40,972 nt of DNA from assembly GCA_047639615.1 (NCBI GenBank), contig JBLIOL010000007.1, positions 1-40,972 on the forward strand. The letters are read 5' to 3'. The stretch comes from CAYWNK01 sp047639615 (GTDB lineage Bacteria > Planctomycetota > UBA1135 > GCA-002686595). Within the stretch, counting starts at the first letter, position 1. Every line of letters begins with the position of its first letter. This document shows positions 1 to 9,172 of this stretch, in pieces. Under the pieces are notes generated by a model. That model made no database searches, was not told the origin of the DNA, and saw only the letters and a list, made by a program, of their open reading frames with translations. Made by a program: the position numbers and the translations under genes.

Positions 1-376
1 GGCCTTTTTCGCCCTGCATCGGAGCGTCGAGGCTCTCGGTGGAAGCGTCTTGCTCTAGGCCTGCGTAGTGCACCAGGTCTCCATCGATGCGCTCCTTGCG
101 GGCAGCGTTGGCTTCATGGTGGAGCAGAATGCCGCGTAGGAATCCCCGCAGCTGCGCTTCGGTCTGGCCGCGGAAGGTGCGCCAGGCACGGGTCACGAAT
201 TCACACAGGACCCCGGCGACGAGCTCGTCGGCTTGAGCGGCGTTCGGTCGACCGTGTTCGGATTGGCGTGCGCCGATCACGGTGCCGAGGTAGGCGATTT
301 GCTCGCGCCAGAACGCGTCGGCCGCCGAGCATTCGCGCAGGGCGATGTGGCGTCGCAATTCCAGTTGGAAACTCAT
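1..376 (-). CDS. Sigma-70-like (ECF-type) protein, 3' end outside the window
   Basis: The frame is open from ATG 376-374 to the window edge, giving 125 residues with no stop. Residues around 60-105 look like sigma-70 region 2: a helix resembling LCEFVTRAWRTF, then FRGQTEAQLRGFLRGILLHH, then a basic stretch (AARKERID). This matches the usual ECF pattern of a 'F.G.t...l..WL..Il.n' core-binding and -10 recognition helix. Region 4 would lie beyond the edge. The start overlaps the stop of the upstream gene (ATGA at 376-373), so the two are probably translationally coupled. The function is inferred from this motif layout only; an unrelated helical protein remains possible. Confidence 0.65.
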   Translation of the reverse strand, partial: MSFQLELRRHIALRECSAADAFWREQIAYLGTVIGARQSEHGRPNAAQADELVAGVLCEFVTRAWRTFRGQTEAQLRGFLRGILLHHEANAARKERIDGDLVHYAGLEQDASTESLDAPMQGEKG

Positions 377-1008
377 TGAGAGCTCTCCCCTTCGTCCACG
401 GGGGCGAGCACGGCTAGGTCAATGTCGTCATAGACGATATGGGCCAAGGCCTGGGCGTAGCTTTGATCCCGGGTGAGTTGGGTCTCAAGCACCAGTTGGC
501 GGGCGTCGTCTTCGCGACCGCAGCGCACTAGATCGATCAGCACATTGGCGAGGTCGCGCGGATGGTCGCTGTGATGCCAGGCGCGTCGGTCCAGTTCGAG
601 GGCTCGTTCGGGTTGCCCCCGGCGACGCGCGATGGTGCCAAAATGGCGACTAGCCCCCGCGAGCATCTCCGTACGCCGGCGGCCCTTGGGCAGCAGCAGC
701 GCGGCGTGTTCCTGAGCTTCGCAGAGAGCCTCGGCACGCTCCAATTGGTTGATGTCTGGGTCGCACAGGAGCACGCACCCGGCCGAGCAGCAGAAGACCT
801 CGTCGACGAGGCCCCCCCGGTACCGGGAGTCCAGCAGTGCGAGGCTGCGCTCAAGGTTTACGTCGGGCGTTCCACCCACGTGAAACTGGGCTTGCACCTC
901 TTGCCAGACGCGTTGCTCTGGGCCGCTCAGTTGCGAGACTGGGCGGTCGTCGTAGGCGGCTCTAGCGGCTTCCATACGTACTTGTTCGCTAATTTGGTTC
1001 GGTTGCAT
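373..1008 (-). CDS. Hypothetical helical (TPR-like) protein coupled to the sigma-like gene
   Basis: This is a 211-residue protein of no family I recognise. I chose ATG 1008 because a purine-rich GAGGGAGAG lies directly upstream; an in-frame ATG at 1050 would translate that ribosome-binding stretch as ELERERE. The C-terminal half (GQPERALELDRRAW, then DLANVLIDLVRCGREDDARQLV) reads like helix-turn-helix TPR repeats. The middle has a Cys pair (VFCCSAGCVLLC). There is no signal peptide or membrane segment, so it is probably cytosolic. It shares a 4-base ATGA overlap with the downstream sigma-like gene and may modulate it, but that is inference from context. Confidence 0.7.
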   Translation of the reverse strand: MQPNQISEQVRMEAARAAYDDRPVSQLSGPEQRVWQEVQAQFHVGGTPDVNLERSLALLDSRYRGGLVDEVFCCSAGCVLLCDPDINQLERAEALCEAQEHAALLLPKGRRRTEMLAGASRHFGTIARRRGQPERALELDRRAWHHSDHPRDLANVLIDLVRCGREDDARQLVLETQLTRDQSYAQALAHIVYDDIDLAVLAPVDEGESSQ

Positions 1009-1203
1009 TTCTCTCTCCCTCTCTAGTTCCTTGCTGTCGCAGTTAGCCACCCACAGGCGAGGGGTAACGGGCCAATCGCGTTGGAACTCGGTTCGGGATC
1101 AGATTTCGGTTTCGACCAAACCTCGTCCACAGTTCAGCTCCTGGGACGTCCTGAATCCCGGCTGAGTTCCGTCCCGATTGAAGTGAGGTTCCACTTGTTC
1201 CGA

Positions 1204-2685
1204 ATGCGCACGTTTTTGAGCCCTTTCCTGGCCGTCCTGCTGGTCATTTCCGCACAGGCGCGCACACAGGAGCGCTCCGATTGGCTGCAGTTCCGCCAGG
1301 TGGCCGGTCAGGAGGCCTTGCCTGGATTGCTCGAACTGGCCGACTGGGCCCGGGCGAACAAGCTTTACGCATTCGCAAGCCAGGTGAATAAGGGTGTCCT
1401 GACCCTCGACGCGGACCAGCCGGACGCGCGCAGGGCGCTGCGTTACTTCCGTGTTAGCGGTGAGTGGCGCCAGTCCAGGGGATTCCACGAGGCGCGCAAT
1501 CATGTGGCAGGGGGGCGTTTGGAGCTCTTGGAGCGCGAGTACCGGGATCGGCTGGAGCGTGTACTTGGTCCGTTTCGAGACGGGTTGCTAGCGCGGGTCG
1601 GGAACCCGAGGCTAGCCGTGTCGCCGGTCATGAAGGAGGAGATCCTGCGCCAACTCCTGTGCTTTGAACCGGAGAGTGCGCCCTTGCACGGGGCCTTGGA
1701 TGAGGAGCGCGTGAGCGGACGTTGGGTGCTGCGCGAGAGCGCACGCACCCTGCGCGGATCTGCCACGCTGCGGCAGTTAGCGCTAGCCTGTTTGGATCGG
1801 GTCGAAGCTCCCGAGCGCGGCAGGTTCACAAGCGATGAGCTCAAGTCGAATCTGGCCCTGTCCGGCGTTCTGCGCAGTGAGGATGTGCGGGTAACCGGCA
1901 CCGTGACGCAGACGGAAATTGCGCAGGCCACGCGCACGGCTCAGGCGGTGGGGGAGCTATTCGAAGAGGTCTTCGAGCAGCCGGCGCATTTTCGGCGCGG
2001 GTTCACGGTGATCCTGTTGAGCAAGCCGGCGGAGCTCTTGGACCTGGGACCGCTCGCCATCGCGCGCCAATCGGGGCTTACGCCGCCGAGGCCGGATAGC
2101 CCGCAGGTCGGGGGCTGGCTTTCCTACAGCGAGGTGGCGCAGTGGTCACCGGATCGGGAGCGGCGCCTGGATGGCCTTGCGCGTCAGACCATGGGCGCCA
2201 TGTTGATGGACACCTATGGCTTGGATGCGCGCCATGGCTGGATCTGGGAGGGCGTTGGCCTGTTCCTGGTGGATCAGCTAGTGGGCACGCGGCGCACCTA
2301 CTTCATGGAGCAACCGAACTATGTGTTCGAGGATGCTGACGGTCTCTGGCGCACCTTGGCCGACGACAAGACGGATTGGTTGGAATTGGCCGCTGAACGC
2401 AGGGCTGAGGATCGTTGGCCGGGCCTGCAGTTCCTGGTGGGGAGGTCAATTGCGAGCATGCGTGATGAGGATCTGCTCTTGAGCTATGTGCTGGCCGCCT
2501 ACGTGATTCAGGGTTGGCCGGACCACGCGGGGAGCCTGCTCGATCGCATCGGATCGGGTGAGCACCCCGTGCATGCTTTCGAGGCCGTGCTCGGGTGGAG
2601 CATGCCGCAGCTGGAATTGCGCTTGGAGCGCTGGCTTGATGAGGTGCTCGAGGGCCGGCGGAATTGGAAGTCGAAGGGACGCTGA
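1204..2685 (+). CDS. Secreted protein with a degenerate peptidase-MA-like layout
   Basis: The ATG at 1204 gives 493 residues with a clear signal peptide (MRTFLSPFLAVLLVISAQA). The longer frame from 1081 would bury this signal under 41 unlikely residues. The C-terminal half resembles gluzincin peptidase-MA proteins: a long helix is followed about 15 residues later by W346-x-W-E-G-V-G, like the 'W..EG.A.y' glutamate motif. However, the expected HExxH position reads RQTMGAM (327-333), with no zinc ligands. It is therefore probably a non-catalytic relative or an unrelated protein exported to the periplasm. It is divergent from the 373-1008 gene and 138 bp upstream of the kinase operon. Function unknown. 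Confidence 0.75.
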   Translation: MRTFLSPFLAVLLVISAQARTQERSDWLQFRQVAGQEALPGLLELADWARANKLYAFASQVNKGVLTLDADQPDARRALRYFRVSGEWRQSRGFHEARNHVAGGRLELLEREYRDRLERVLGPFRDGLLARVGNPRLAVSPVMKEEILRQLLCFEPESAPLHGALDEERVSGRWVLRESARTLRGSATLRQLALACLDRVEAPERGRFTSDELKSNLALSGVLRSEDVRVTGTVTQTEIAQATRTAQAVGELFEEVFEQPAHFRRGFTVILLSKPAELLDLGPLAIARQSGLTPPRPDSPQVGGWLSYSEVAQWSPDRERRLDGLARQTMGAMLMDTYGLDARHGWIWEGVGLFLVDQLVGTRRTYFMEQPNYVFEDADGLWRTLADDKTDWLELAAERRAEDRWPGLQFLVGRSIASMRDEDLLLSYVLAAYVIQGWPDHAGSLLDRIGSGEHPVHAFEAVLGWSMPQLELRLERWLDEVLEGRRNWKSKGR

Positions 2686-2823
2686 AGCGGGTTATTGGTA
2701 AGAAAACCACCAAGCGCGTGGGACTGGGAGGCCGATTCCCCTGAAGTATATGGATAGCCTGCTTCAGAGCACATTCCGTTTGCCGCCGAAGTGAATTCAA
2801 ACGTTAGCCTGGGGTGATGCTCC

Positions 2824-5800
2824 ATGCAGGAGCGCCACAATCCGCGACTCACCCCTCCTAGAAGACCGATGCCCTCCGACGAAGACCAGACTGTTCCTCC
2901 CGATTGGGATAACGAGCCGGATGAGACCAAGGCCCTAGGCGACGGAGCGGGGTTTACCAAACCCTCCGACATACCGCGCACATCGAGGGGTGAGACCGTC
3001 AAGGGCTCGACCAACCCTGGCTCCAGTTCGAGTTCTTCGGTTCACACACGCGGATCCACCCTAGACAAACGTCAGCGGGACGCGGATCCGGGCCATGTGT
3101 TTGGGGATCGTTTCGAGGTGGTCAAACTGCTTGGTAAGGGCGGCATGGGCCAGGTATTCCTGGTGCTCGATCGGCAGATCGAGAAGCGCAAGGTGGCGCT
3201 GAAGCTGATCCGTTCGCGCTTCTCCCAGAACGCCAAGTACGGGGAGATGTTCTTCCGCGAGGTGCGCACCGCACAGGGTTTCGTATCCGAGCACGTGGTG
3301 CAGGTGCGCGACTGCGGTCGGCTCAGCGACGGGCAGCTCTTCCTGACCATGGACTACGTCGAGGGCGAGGACCTGATCACGCTCATGCGCAGGGAGCGGA
3401 CCCTAGCCGCGCGGCATGCGCTCGAGATCGTGCGCCAGGTGCTGCTCGGTGTTGGTAGTGGCCACGAGAAGGGCTTCATCCACCGCGATATCAAACCCCA
3501 GAACATCATGCTCTCCGGCCAGAAGCCGAAGACCGAGGGCAACCCCTACGGCGTCGATGCCTGCATCTTGGACTTCGGCATCGGTGGCCTAATCGAGGAA
3601 GTGGAGCGAGAGCCGGGGGCTGGCTCAGCGCCCTACTTCTCGCCGGAACAATCCCGCGGAGAGCGCTTGGACGCGCGCTCGGATCTCTTCGCCATCGGCA
3701 TCCTGCTCTACGAGATGATCGTGGGCGAGCGCCCCTTTAAGGGCCGCACCGCCGTGGAGATCGGCTCGTCTCTGCAGGAGACGAATCTCGTTCCCCTGAT
3801 CGAGAAGCTCACGGGTGTTCCTAAACCGATCAAGCGCATCCTGCGCAAGGCGCTGCAAAAGGATCGTGAGGCTCGCTACCAGAGCGCCGGCGATTTCATC
3901 AAGGCCATCGAGGGCTCGGATTCCTTCAAGGGCGGCGAGAAGGGCTCGGGCCTGGCGGGTGCGGCGGCGGTGATCTTCGCGGCCAGTACTGTCGGGCTGG
4001 GGTGGGTTGCTCAGACCCAATACACCAAAGCGAAGTTCAGTGCTGCGGAAGTGTCGAGCCTGAAGCTGGCTGCGCAGGGCGAGAAGAGTGTGTCGGACTT
4101 GGGCGGGGTGGACTCGGCCATGGTCGAAGGCTTGCGAGAGGATGTGACGGAGCTACGGAATCAGAATTCAGCTCACCTCATCACAATCAGCGGGCGGGAG
4201 AAGACCATTGAAGGGCTGAGAGCTGATGTCATCAGGGTGCAAGGCGAGGGGACCAGCAAGGAGTTGGCTCTCGGTACAGCAACCAACGAATTTCAAGACG
4301 ACGTTTGGGACCTGAAGTTCCTAAACAGCAAGCTCCAAGATGTCATCCAGAGCCTCTACGTCAGAGACCTGGCGTACCGTAAGATTCAAGACACCAAGCT
4401 GGCCGCGGCGGATGAATTCCCTCGGCTCCTGGATGACATTTCCAGTGGCAGCTTCCGGGGTACGGAGAACTCACTCAATCCTCAGCACATGCGGAGCTGG
4501 GTTCACAGTCGTTCCTACCTGGACCAATTGCTGGACCTAGCCGGAAGCCTGCCAACGGACGGTACGGGAGCTACCACCCCGGCCATGATCCCGGGCTTGC
4601 GCCGGACCCTCGAGCACCTTCGTGGGGACGGCTTGGAGGCTTTCGCACGGGAGGCCCGTGACGACTCCGAGACCCGCTGGCTTGGTGTCGCTCGTAGGAG
4701 CCAAGCCGAGATCACCACGGAGATCCGCTCTAGGGTTCTGCACCACATCGGCATGGCCCAGGAGGAGGCCCGTCAGCAGCGTACCGAGCGTGACGATTCT
4801 CCGAATTCCGAGGCTGGCGAGCCTGGCAGTGACGAGCAGGATTCCCAGACGGCAGAGCGTGCCGGCGAATGGGATCCGCAAGTCGATGAGGTCGTGGACG
4901 CGAACCTCATGGGGCAGCGCTGGGATAGCGCCCAGGCGGAAGCTAGCGTTGAGCAGCTTGGTCAAGTGCTTGCGCTCTTGGAGAGCCGCTTGAATGAAGT
5001 CTCCACGCGCTTCAAGGCGGAGTCCGAGGAAGAGAAGAAGCGTCTTCTGTCCCTGGTCGGAAGCAAGCCTGAGTTGCTCTTGGATTACATCGTGACCCAC
5101 GGGGCCGTTGCGCAGGACGACCTCGCGGAGCTCGTAACCAAGGTGGTGGAAACCCTGGAAGGGACCTTCGTGAGCGCTGACGGCGCAGCCAACATCGCAG
5201 GTATTCGCCGTCTACCTGCTGGCTTACTCGAGTTAACGACACGTCTGCACCAATCGATCGACGGAGGCTCCGTCAGCCTCGGGGACTCGCTCGAACCAGA
5301 TCTCTTGCACCGACTCTGTTGGCTGACCATGGCTCAGAATTGGTACCAACTGGCTGGCCGCGACAATCGACTACTGATGGAGTCTTGGTGGAAGGCAGCC
5401 CGGCGCGGTGACCTCGCGCAGGTGCAGACCTCGGGGCGGGATCGCAATTGGCGGGCGACACTCCTATTTCAAATGGAGGCCTCCGCACGCTCTGATTTCT
5501 TTCCCACTGCGCAAGGCGTAATGGCGATCTACCGGGTGACGAGTTCCTCAGGCGGTGGAGAGCTCGCGACCACATCCTGGGAAGCCGAGCGTTGCCAGTC
5601 TGTGGACTCGAACTCCGGCGAGTACCTGGTGACTCAGAGGGAGCTAGGTCCCAAAGGCGAGTTCTCCGAACGCAATAGTCCGCGGCGCACTCCCAAGTTC
5701 CACCGGAACTTGAAGGGTGTTCGACGGACCACCGGAACCCGTCAACACGACCTCGTGTTCTTTCATGATCTCGGACAAGGCGAAGAGGGCGTCGAATATT

Positions 5801-6057
5801 GGCGTCCGGACTCCGATACCGCGCAGGAATTTGAGGGCGTGCGCAAGCTCAACGAGCTGCGTGGTATCTCTGGCCAAAATCTCAACCAGCTAATCCCACC
5901 GGATACTCTCGAGTCCGGCTACCGCTGCTTGATCAATGGGGGAACCAACGGAAGAGTCTTCTGGGTCCATCCCGTTCTGGGAGTTGTGCGCGAGGAAACA
6001 CGAGACTCGAACGGCCAAATCACCAAAGTCCGCGAACTTGCCCACCTGGAACGCTAG
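2824..6057 (+). CDS. Transmembrane Ser/Thr protein kinase with long coiled-coil C-terminal region
   Basis: This 1077-residue protein has an acidic, Ser-rich N-terminus (1-90) and a Hanks-type kinase domain at about 95-365. Visible motifs are the Gly loop LGKGGMGQVF (103-112), catalytic lysine K127 (VALK), H220-R-D222 with IKPQN, D250-F-G, APYFSPEQ, and SDLFAIGILLYEM. All catalytic residues are present. One membrane helix at about 377-397 (AAAVIFAASTVGLGWVA) places the last 680 residues outside the cytoplasm. That part begins with coiled-coil-rich sequence and contains no PASTA, WD40 or TPR pattern I can see. ATG 2869 is an alternative start. It heads a same-strand run with two lipoproteins and a hydrolase. 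Substrates and ligand are unknown. Confidence 0.93.
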   Translation: MQERHNPRLTPPRRPMPSDEDQTVPPDWDNEPDETKALGDGAGFTKPSDIPRTSRGETVKGSTNPGSSSSSSVHTRGSTLDKRQRDADPGHVFGDRFEVVKLLGKGGMGQVFLVLDRQIEKRKVALKLIRSRFSQNAKYGEMFFREVRTAQGFVSEHVVQVRDCGRLSDGQLFLTMDYVEGEDLITLMRRERTLAARHALEIVRQVLLGVGSGHEKGFIHRDIKPQNIMLSGQKPKTEGNPYGVDACILDFGIGGLIEEVEREPGAGSAPYFSPEQSRGERLDARSDLFAIGILLYEMIVGERPFKGRTAVEIGSSLQETNLVPLIEKLTGVPKPIKRILRKALQKDREARYQSAGDFIKAIEGSDSFKGGEKGSGLAGAAAVIFAASTVGLGWVAQTQYTKAKFSAAEVSSLKLAAQGEKSVSDLGGVDSAMVEGLREDVTELRNQNSAHLITISGREKTIEGLRADVIRVQGEGTSKELALGTATNEFQDDVWDLKFLNSKLQDVIQSLYVRDLAYRKIQDTKLAAADEFPRLLDDISSGSFRGTENSLNPQHMRSWVHSRSYLDQLLDLAGSLPTDGTGATTPAMIPGLRRTLEHLRGDGLEAFAREARDDSETRWLGVARRSQAEITTEIRSRVLHHIGMAQEEARQQRTERDDSPNSEAGEPGSDEQDSQTAERAGEWDPQVDEVVDANLMGQRWDSAQAEASVEQLGQVLALLESRLNEVSTRFKAESEEEKKRLLSLVGSKPELLLDYIVTHGAVAQDDLAELVTKVVETLEGTFVSADGAANIAGIRRLPAGLLELTTRLHQSIDGGSVSLGDSLEPDLLHRLCWLTMAQNWYQLAGRDNRLLMESWWKAARRGDLAQVQTSGRDRNWRATLLFQMEASARSDFFPTAQGVMAIYRVTSSSGGGELATTSWEAERCQSVDSNSGEYLVTQRELGPKGEFSERNSPRRTPKFHRNLKGVRRTTGTRQHDLVFFHDLGQGEEGVEYWRPDSDTAQEFEGVRKLNELRGISGQNLNQLIPPDTLESGYRCLINGGTNGRVFWVHPVLGVVREETRDSNGQITKVRELAHLER

Positions 6058-6123
6058 CCTGAGCAAGATCATAGGAGTCCCGCGCGACCCGTCCGACGGG
6101 CCGCAGACCAAGTCAGATACTCA

Positions 6124-6765
6124 ATGAAGTTAACAGCAGCAATCACCACCATGCTGGCAGCGCTCCTGCTGCAGGCCTGTGGGAGTAGTGGACCCGAGCG
6201 GTCCGAGGTCATGTTCCACGCGGAAGACACGGACTTCCTCGGCTTCTCGTCCACGAACCAGCACATGGGTGGTTTTCGAGCCCTCGCTAGCTTCGATTCG
6301 AACACGAAGCAGAGCTTTGGTCAGGACTTGATCGACGCGGCCGGGGTGTTGCCGATTCACGCGACAATCTTTTGGAGTGAGGCGGCTTCGGTCCCGGGAG
6401 TCTCCTTTGAGATCAAGGAGAGCTCCATGAATCCGAAGCTCTACCTGCAGGACGGCACGGCTCTCACACGTGTGGGCGTGGCCGAGATGCGCAACAGGGT
6501 CAGTAAGAAGATCCGAGGTGGCCTCGACGACATGGAATTCTCCTACAGCGGTCTATCGCTCCGGAATAGGGATCAGGACACGGGCTACATCTACTTCGCC
6601 CTGCCGCCCGAATCCACCGTCGACGGATCCCAATTGCTCTTCACGGGCCTCGCCGGTGAAGTGCACTCCGTGGACATTCGCCGCAGTCTGCTCAGCTTCA
6701 ACTACACCAGGCGCAAAGACTCCATCGATCAACTCCAGGTCATGAACGTGGGGCTCAAGCAATGA
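6124..6765 (+). CDS. Lipoprotein, hypothetical
   Basis: This 213-residue protein has a typical lipoprotein signal: a Lys near the N-terminus, a hydrophobic core, and lipobox L-L-Q-A-C with the lipidated Cys at residue 19. The mature part looks beta-rich (DTGYIYFALPPESTVDG, then a run of alternating hydrophobic residues to the end). I do not recognise a family. It lies 66 bp after the kinase gene, with a 13-base inverted repeat CCCGTCCGACGGG (6088-6100) between them. Its stop overlaps the start of the next lipoprotein gene by 4 bases (ATGA), so the two lipoproteins are likely made together. A role as partner of the kinase's outer domain is speculation. Confidence 0.85.
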   Translation: MKLTAAITTMLAALLLQACGSSGPERSEVMFHAEDTDFLGFSSTNQHMGGFRALASFDSNTKQSFGQDLIDAAGVLPIHATIFWSEAASVPGVSFEIKESSMNPKLYLQDGTALTRVGVAEMRNRVSKKIRGGLDDMEFSYSGLSLRNRDQDTGYIYFALPPESTVDGSQLLFTGLAGEVHSVDIRRSLLSFNYTRRKDSIDQLQVMNVGLKQ

Positions 6766-7754
6766 TCTCGATCAAGACCAAGGCACGCCTCGCGGGCCTC
6801 GCCAGCCTGATGTTGGCCGCTTCCTGCAGCACTCCCAGCTATCACGAAGAGTTCAAGTCCCGATTGGGCACGTCCCAGGACTCCATCGATGCTTCGCGCT
6901 ACTGGGATGCAAACGTCGAGCTGATCAGTCTCGTGGACGATGTCTCCGTGGCGGACGATCCCTCCTACGAAATGCAGGGCTATGCCGCCCTCTATCAGCT
7001 CATGCGTCTGCATGAGTTGGCATCCTTCGCTAATGGGTTCATGACCGAGGCGGTCAAGAGCCGCACGGTGGTCGACCGCAAGAACGGTGGAAAAGGACCC
7101 TCGCGCACTGGGCACATGGTCGCTTCAACCTACTTCGCGGGCAAGTTGCTGACCCTCAGCCCGAACCGAGCGACGTCGTCGCGCGACTTCGAGGGTACAC
7201 CGCTGCTACCGCCCGCCTTGGATGGCCTGACGGTGATGCGAGTGGGGGCCTATGCGCGCTTGCTGCTGGCCGGATCCTACGCACGCTTGGGCTTCGACAG
7301 CCAGGCGCGTGAGATGCTCTTCTTGTCGGAGGGTGCCCTGGCAGTCTTCGAGAACCGGGACGATCGGGCCGACGAAGAGATTGCTTTAATGCTCACCGAC
7401 CACGATGTGTTCGATCCGAGCCAGGCCTGGATCTACTTCACCATGCACCGCTTCTACCGCGAGAGTGTCGAGTTCCGCGGGCTTGCCTACCGGTTCGGCG
7501 TACGCGCCGTGCAGTCCGCTCGGGCTGCCAAGGATGGCGAGCGCCCCCTCCGGGGGAAAGCCGCTCAGTGGGTCGCACAGCTGGAGGTGGAATTCCATGG
7601 CTGGATTCGGGGGCTCGACGCTGACAAGCAGGACGGTGGACGCTTCGAGGCCCAGGATGGCACGGCCTATGCAGCCAACGTGAGCAAGAGTGGCGAGGAC
7701 GAAGACGTGATCGATTTCCGCTTCCAAGCGCACGATTCCAGCTCGGGCTTCTAG
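6762..7754 (+). CDS. Lipoprotein, helical, hypothetical
   Basis: This 330-residue protein carries a lipobox (L-A-A-S-C, Cys 22) after a hydrophobic stretch. The mature region is largely alpha-helical with TPR-like pairs (for example YARLLLAGSYARLGFDSQA), and it ends in an acidic tail with DEDEDVIDF-like character. I recognise no family. The start codon overlaps the stop of the preceding lipoprotein (ATGA at 6762-6765), and the serine hydrolase begins 21 bp after its stop, so it is in the middle of a tight operon. It probably sits on a membrane facing the periplasm. Confidence 0.85.
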   Translation: MISIKTKARLAGLASLMLAASCSTPSYHEEFKSRLGTSQDSIDASRYWDANVELISLVDDVSVADDPSYEMQGYAALYQLMRLHELASFANGFMTEAVKSRTVVDRKNGGKGPSRTGHMVASTYFAGKLLTLSPNRATSSRDFEGTPLLPPALDGLTVMRVGAYARLLLAGSYARLGFDSQAREMLFLSEGALAVFENRDDRADEEIALMLTDHDVFDPSQAWIYFTMHRFYRESVEFRGLAYRFGVRAVQSARAAKDGERPLRGKAAQWVAQLEVEFHGWIRGLDADKQDGGRFEAQDGTAYAANVSKSGEDEDVIDFRFQAHDSSSGF

Positions 7755-7775
7755 TCACGGGGATAGGCTGGGGGC

Positions 7776-9164
7776 ATGCAACGCATGCTTACTGCCACGA
7801 TTTGCGCCGCTCTCCTAGGCGCTACAGCACGGGCCCAGGACGCACTCACATGCGTCGCTGGGTTCGTGGCTAAGGTGACCGCTTCGGGGGTCTTCGTGGC
7901 AGGGCGTGAGCTCGAGGAGGTGCGCAGGATCGACCTGCGCACGGGGGCGGCGGATGCTTTTCTGGCCATGCTCAAGGTGGAGTTGGACAAGGAAGGGCGC
8001 TCGGTGACCGTTACGGCGCCCGGGGGCGTGCCTGTTACGGCGGTCTATCGGGAAGGTCTCGGATGCGCGGTGTTGGCAGGGGCCGATGGAGAGGTCGTGC
8101 GTGCTCAGGCCCTGGCGGAGAATGCTCCGCAGGCGCCCGCCTCGCCCTTGGCGGATGGCCGCCAGGATGAGGGGGTTGAGCGTGCGGACCTCGATCGCTT
8201 GCTGGCCGCGAGGCTGGCTGTTGGCGCGTCTGGGAGCGATTCACATACGCGGGCGTTGGTGGTTCTGCGCGCTGGGCGGCTGGTAGCGGAGGGCTATCGC
8301 CCCGGCTTCGGGCAAGAGTCTCTGCACGCTGGTTGGTCCATGGCTAAGACGGTCGGCGGAGCTCTCGTCATGCTGCGCGCGGACCAGGGCAAGCTCGACA
8401 TTCATGCGCCGGCTCCGATTCCTGCCTGGACTGCGGACGGGGATCAGCGCGCTGCGATCACGACTTTGCACCTGCTGCGCATGAGCAGCGGACTGCAGTT
8501 CGAGGAGAGCTACTCGAAGCTCACTTCCGACGCGGTGCGCATGCTCTTCGCCAGTCAGAGCGCGGCTCAGGCAGCCAGCGTCTCGCCCCTGGTCCACGAG
8601 CCAGGCACGCGCTTCGCCTATTCCTCGGGCACAGCCAATCTGCTACAGGCGGTCTTGCGTTCGAGTTTCGCTGAGCTGAAGGCGTATCAGACCTGGCCCA
8701 GGCGCGCGCTGTTCGACCCTGCTGGTATCCGCAGCGCCGTGCTCGAAGCGGACGCCTCGGGCCTCTACGTGGGCAGCTCCTTCTGCTGGATGACGGCCCG
8801 GGACTGGGCGCGTTTCGGCCAGCTCTTGTTGGACGGTGGGGTGGTGTACACCGATGAGGCGCGTACCAAGGCTAAGCGCGTGCTATCGGCCAAGGCGGTC
8901 GCCCTGCTGCACACTCCGGCCCCGGCGGCACGTGGCGGGCAGTACGGCGCTCAGACCTGGCTCAATCGCGGCCGTGAAGGCCAGCCGGAATCCAGGCGCT
9001 TCCCGAGCTTGCCCGCGGACCTCTTCTATGCCAGTGGCTTCCAAGGTCAATTCGTGCTCGTGTTCCCGACCGAGCAGGTGGTGATCGTGCGCCTCGGGGT
9101 CTCTACTCCCGGCGCGAGCTTCCCAGTGGAAGCCTTCGCGCGCAGGGTTCTGGAATCGCTCTAA
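7776..9164 (+). CDS. Secreted serine hydrolase, class C beta-lactamase / NylB-like fold
   Basis: This 462-residue protein has a signal peptide (MQRMLTATICAALLGATARA) and a beta-lactamase-like domain. The nucleophile motif S188-M-A-K191 (in AGWSMAKTVGGAL) and Y282-S-S (in FAYSSGTANLL) are both present, which are the S-x-x-K and Y-x-S/N signatures. The late HTG-like motif is less clear (YASGFQGQFVLVFP). The N-terminal 100 residues (GFVAKVTASGVFVAGRE, YREGLGCAV) match the leader region found in NylB-type 6-aminohexanoate-dimer hydrolase relatives. Likely activity is hydrolysis of an amide or ester in the periplasm; the substrate is unknown. It lies 21 bp after a lipoprotein gene and converges on the small gene at 9173. 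Confidence 0.9.
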   Translation: MQRMLTATICAALLGATARAQDALTCVAGFVAKVTASGVFVAGRELEEVRRIDLRTGAADAFLAMLKVELDKEGRSVTVTAPGGVPVTAVYREGLGCAVLAGADGEVVRAQALAENAPQAPASPLADGRQDEGVERADLDRLLAARLAVGASGSDSHTRALVVLRAGRLVAEGYRPGFGQESLHAGWSMAKTVGGALVMLRADQGKLDIHAPAPIPAWTADGDQRAAITTLHLLRMSSGLQFEESYSKLTSDAVRMLFASQSAAQAASVSPLVHEPGTRFAYSSGTANLLQAVLRSSFAELKAYQTWPRRALFDPAGIRSAVLEADASGLYVGSSFCWMTARDWARFGQLLLDGGVVYTDEARTKAKRVLSAKAVALLHTPAPAARGGQYGAQTWLNRGREGQPESRRFPSLPADLFYASGFQGQFVLVFPTEQVVIVRLGVSTPGASFPVEAFARRVLESL

Positions 9165-9172
9165 CCCGTGGA

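Noticed and set aside
1081..1203. A 41-residue N-terminal extension of the secreted protein
   Set aside because: A cleavable signal peptide begins at ATG 1204, and an extension of this kind would make it internal.
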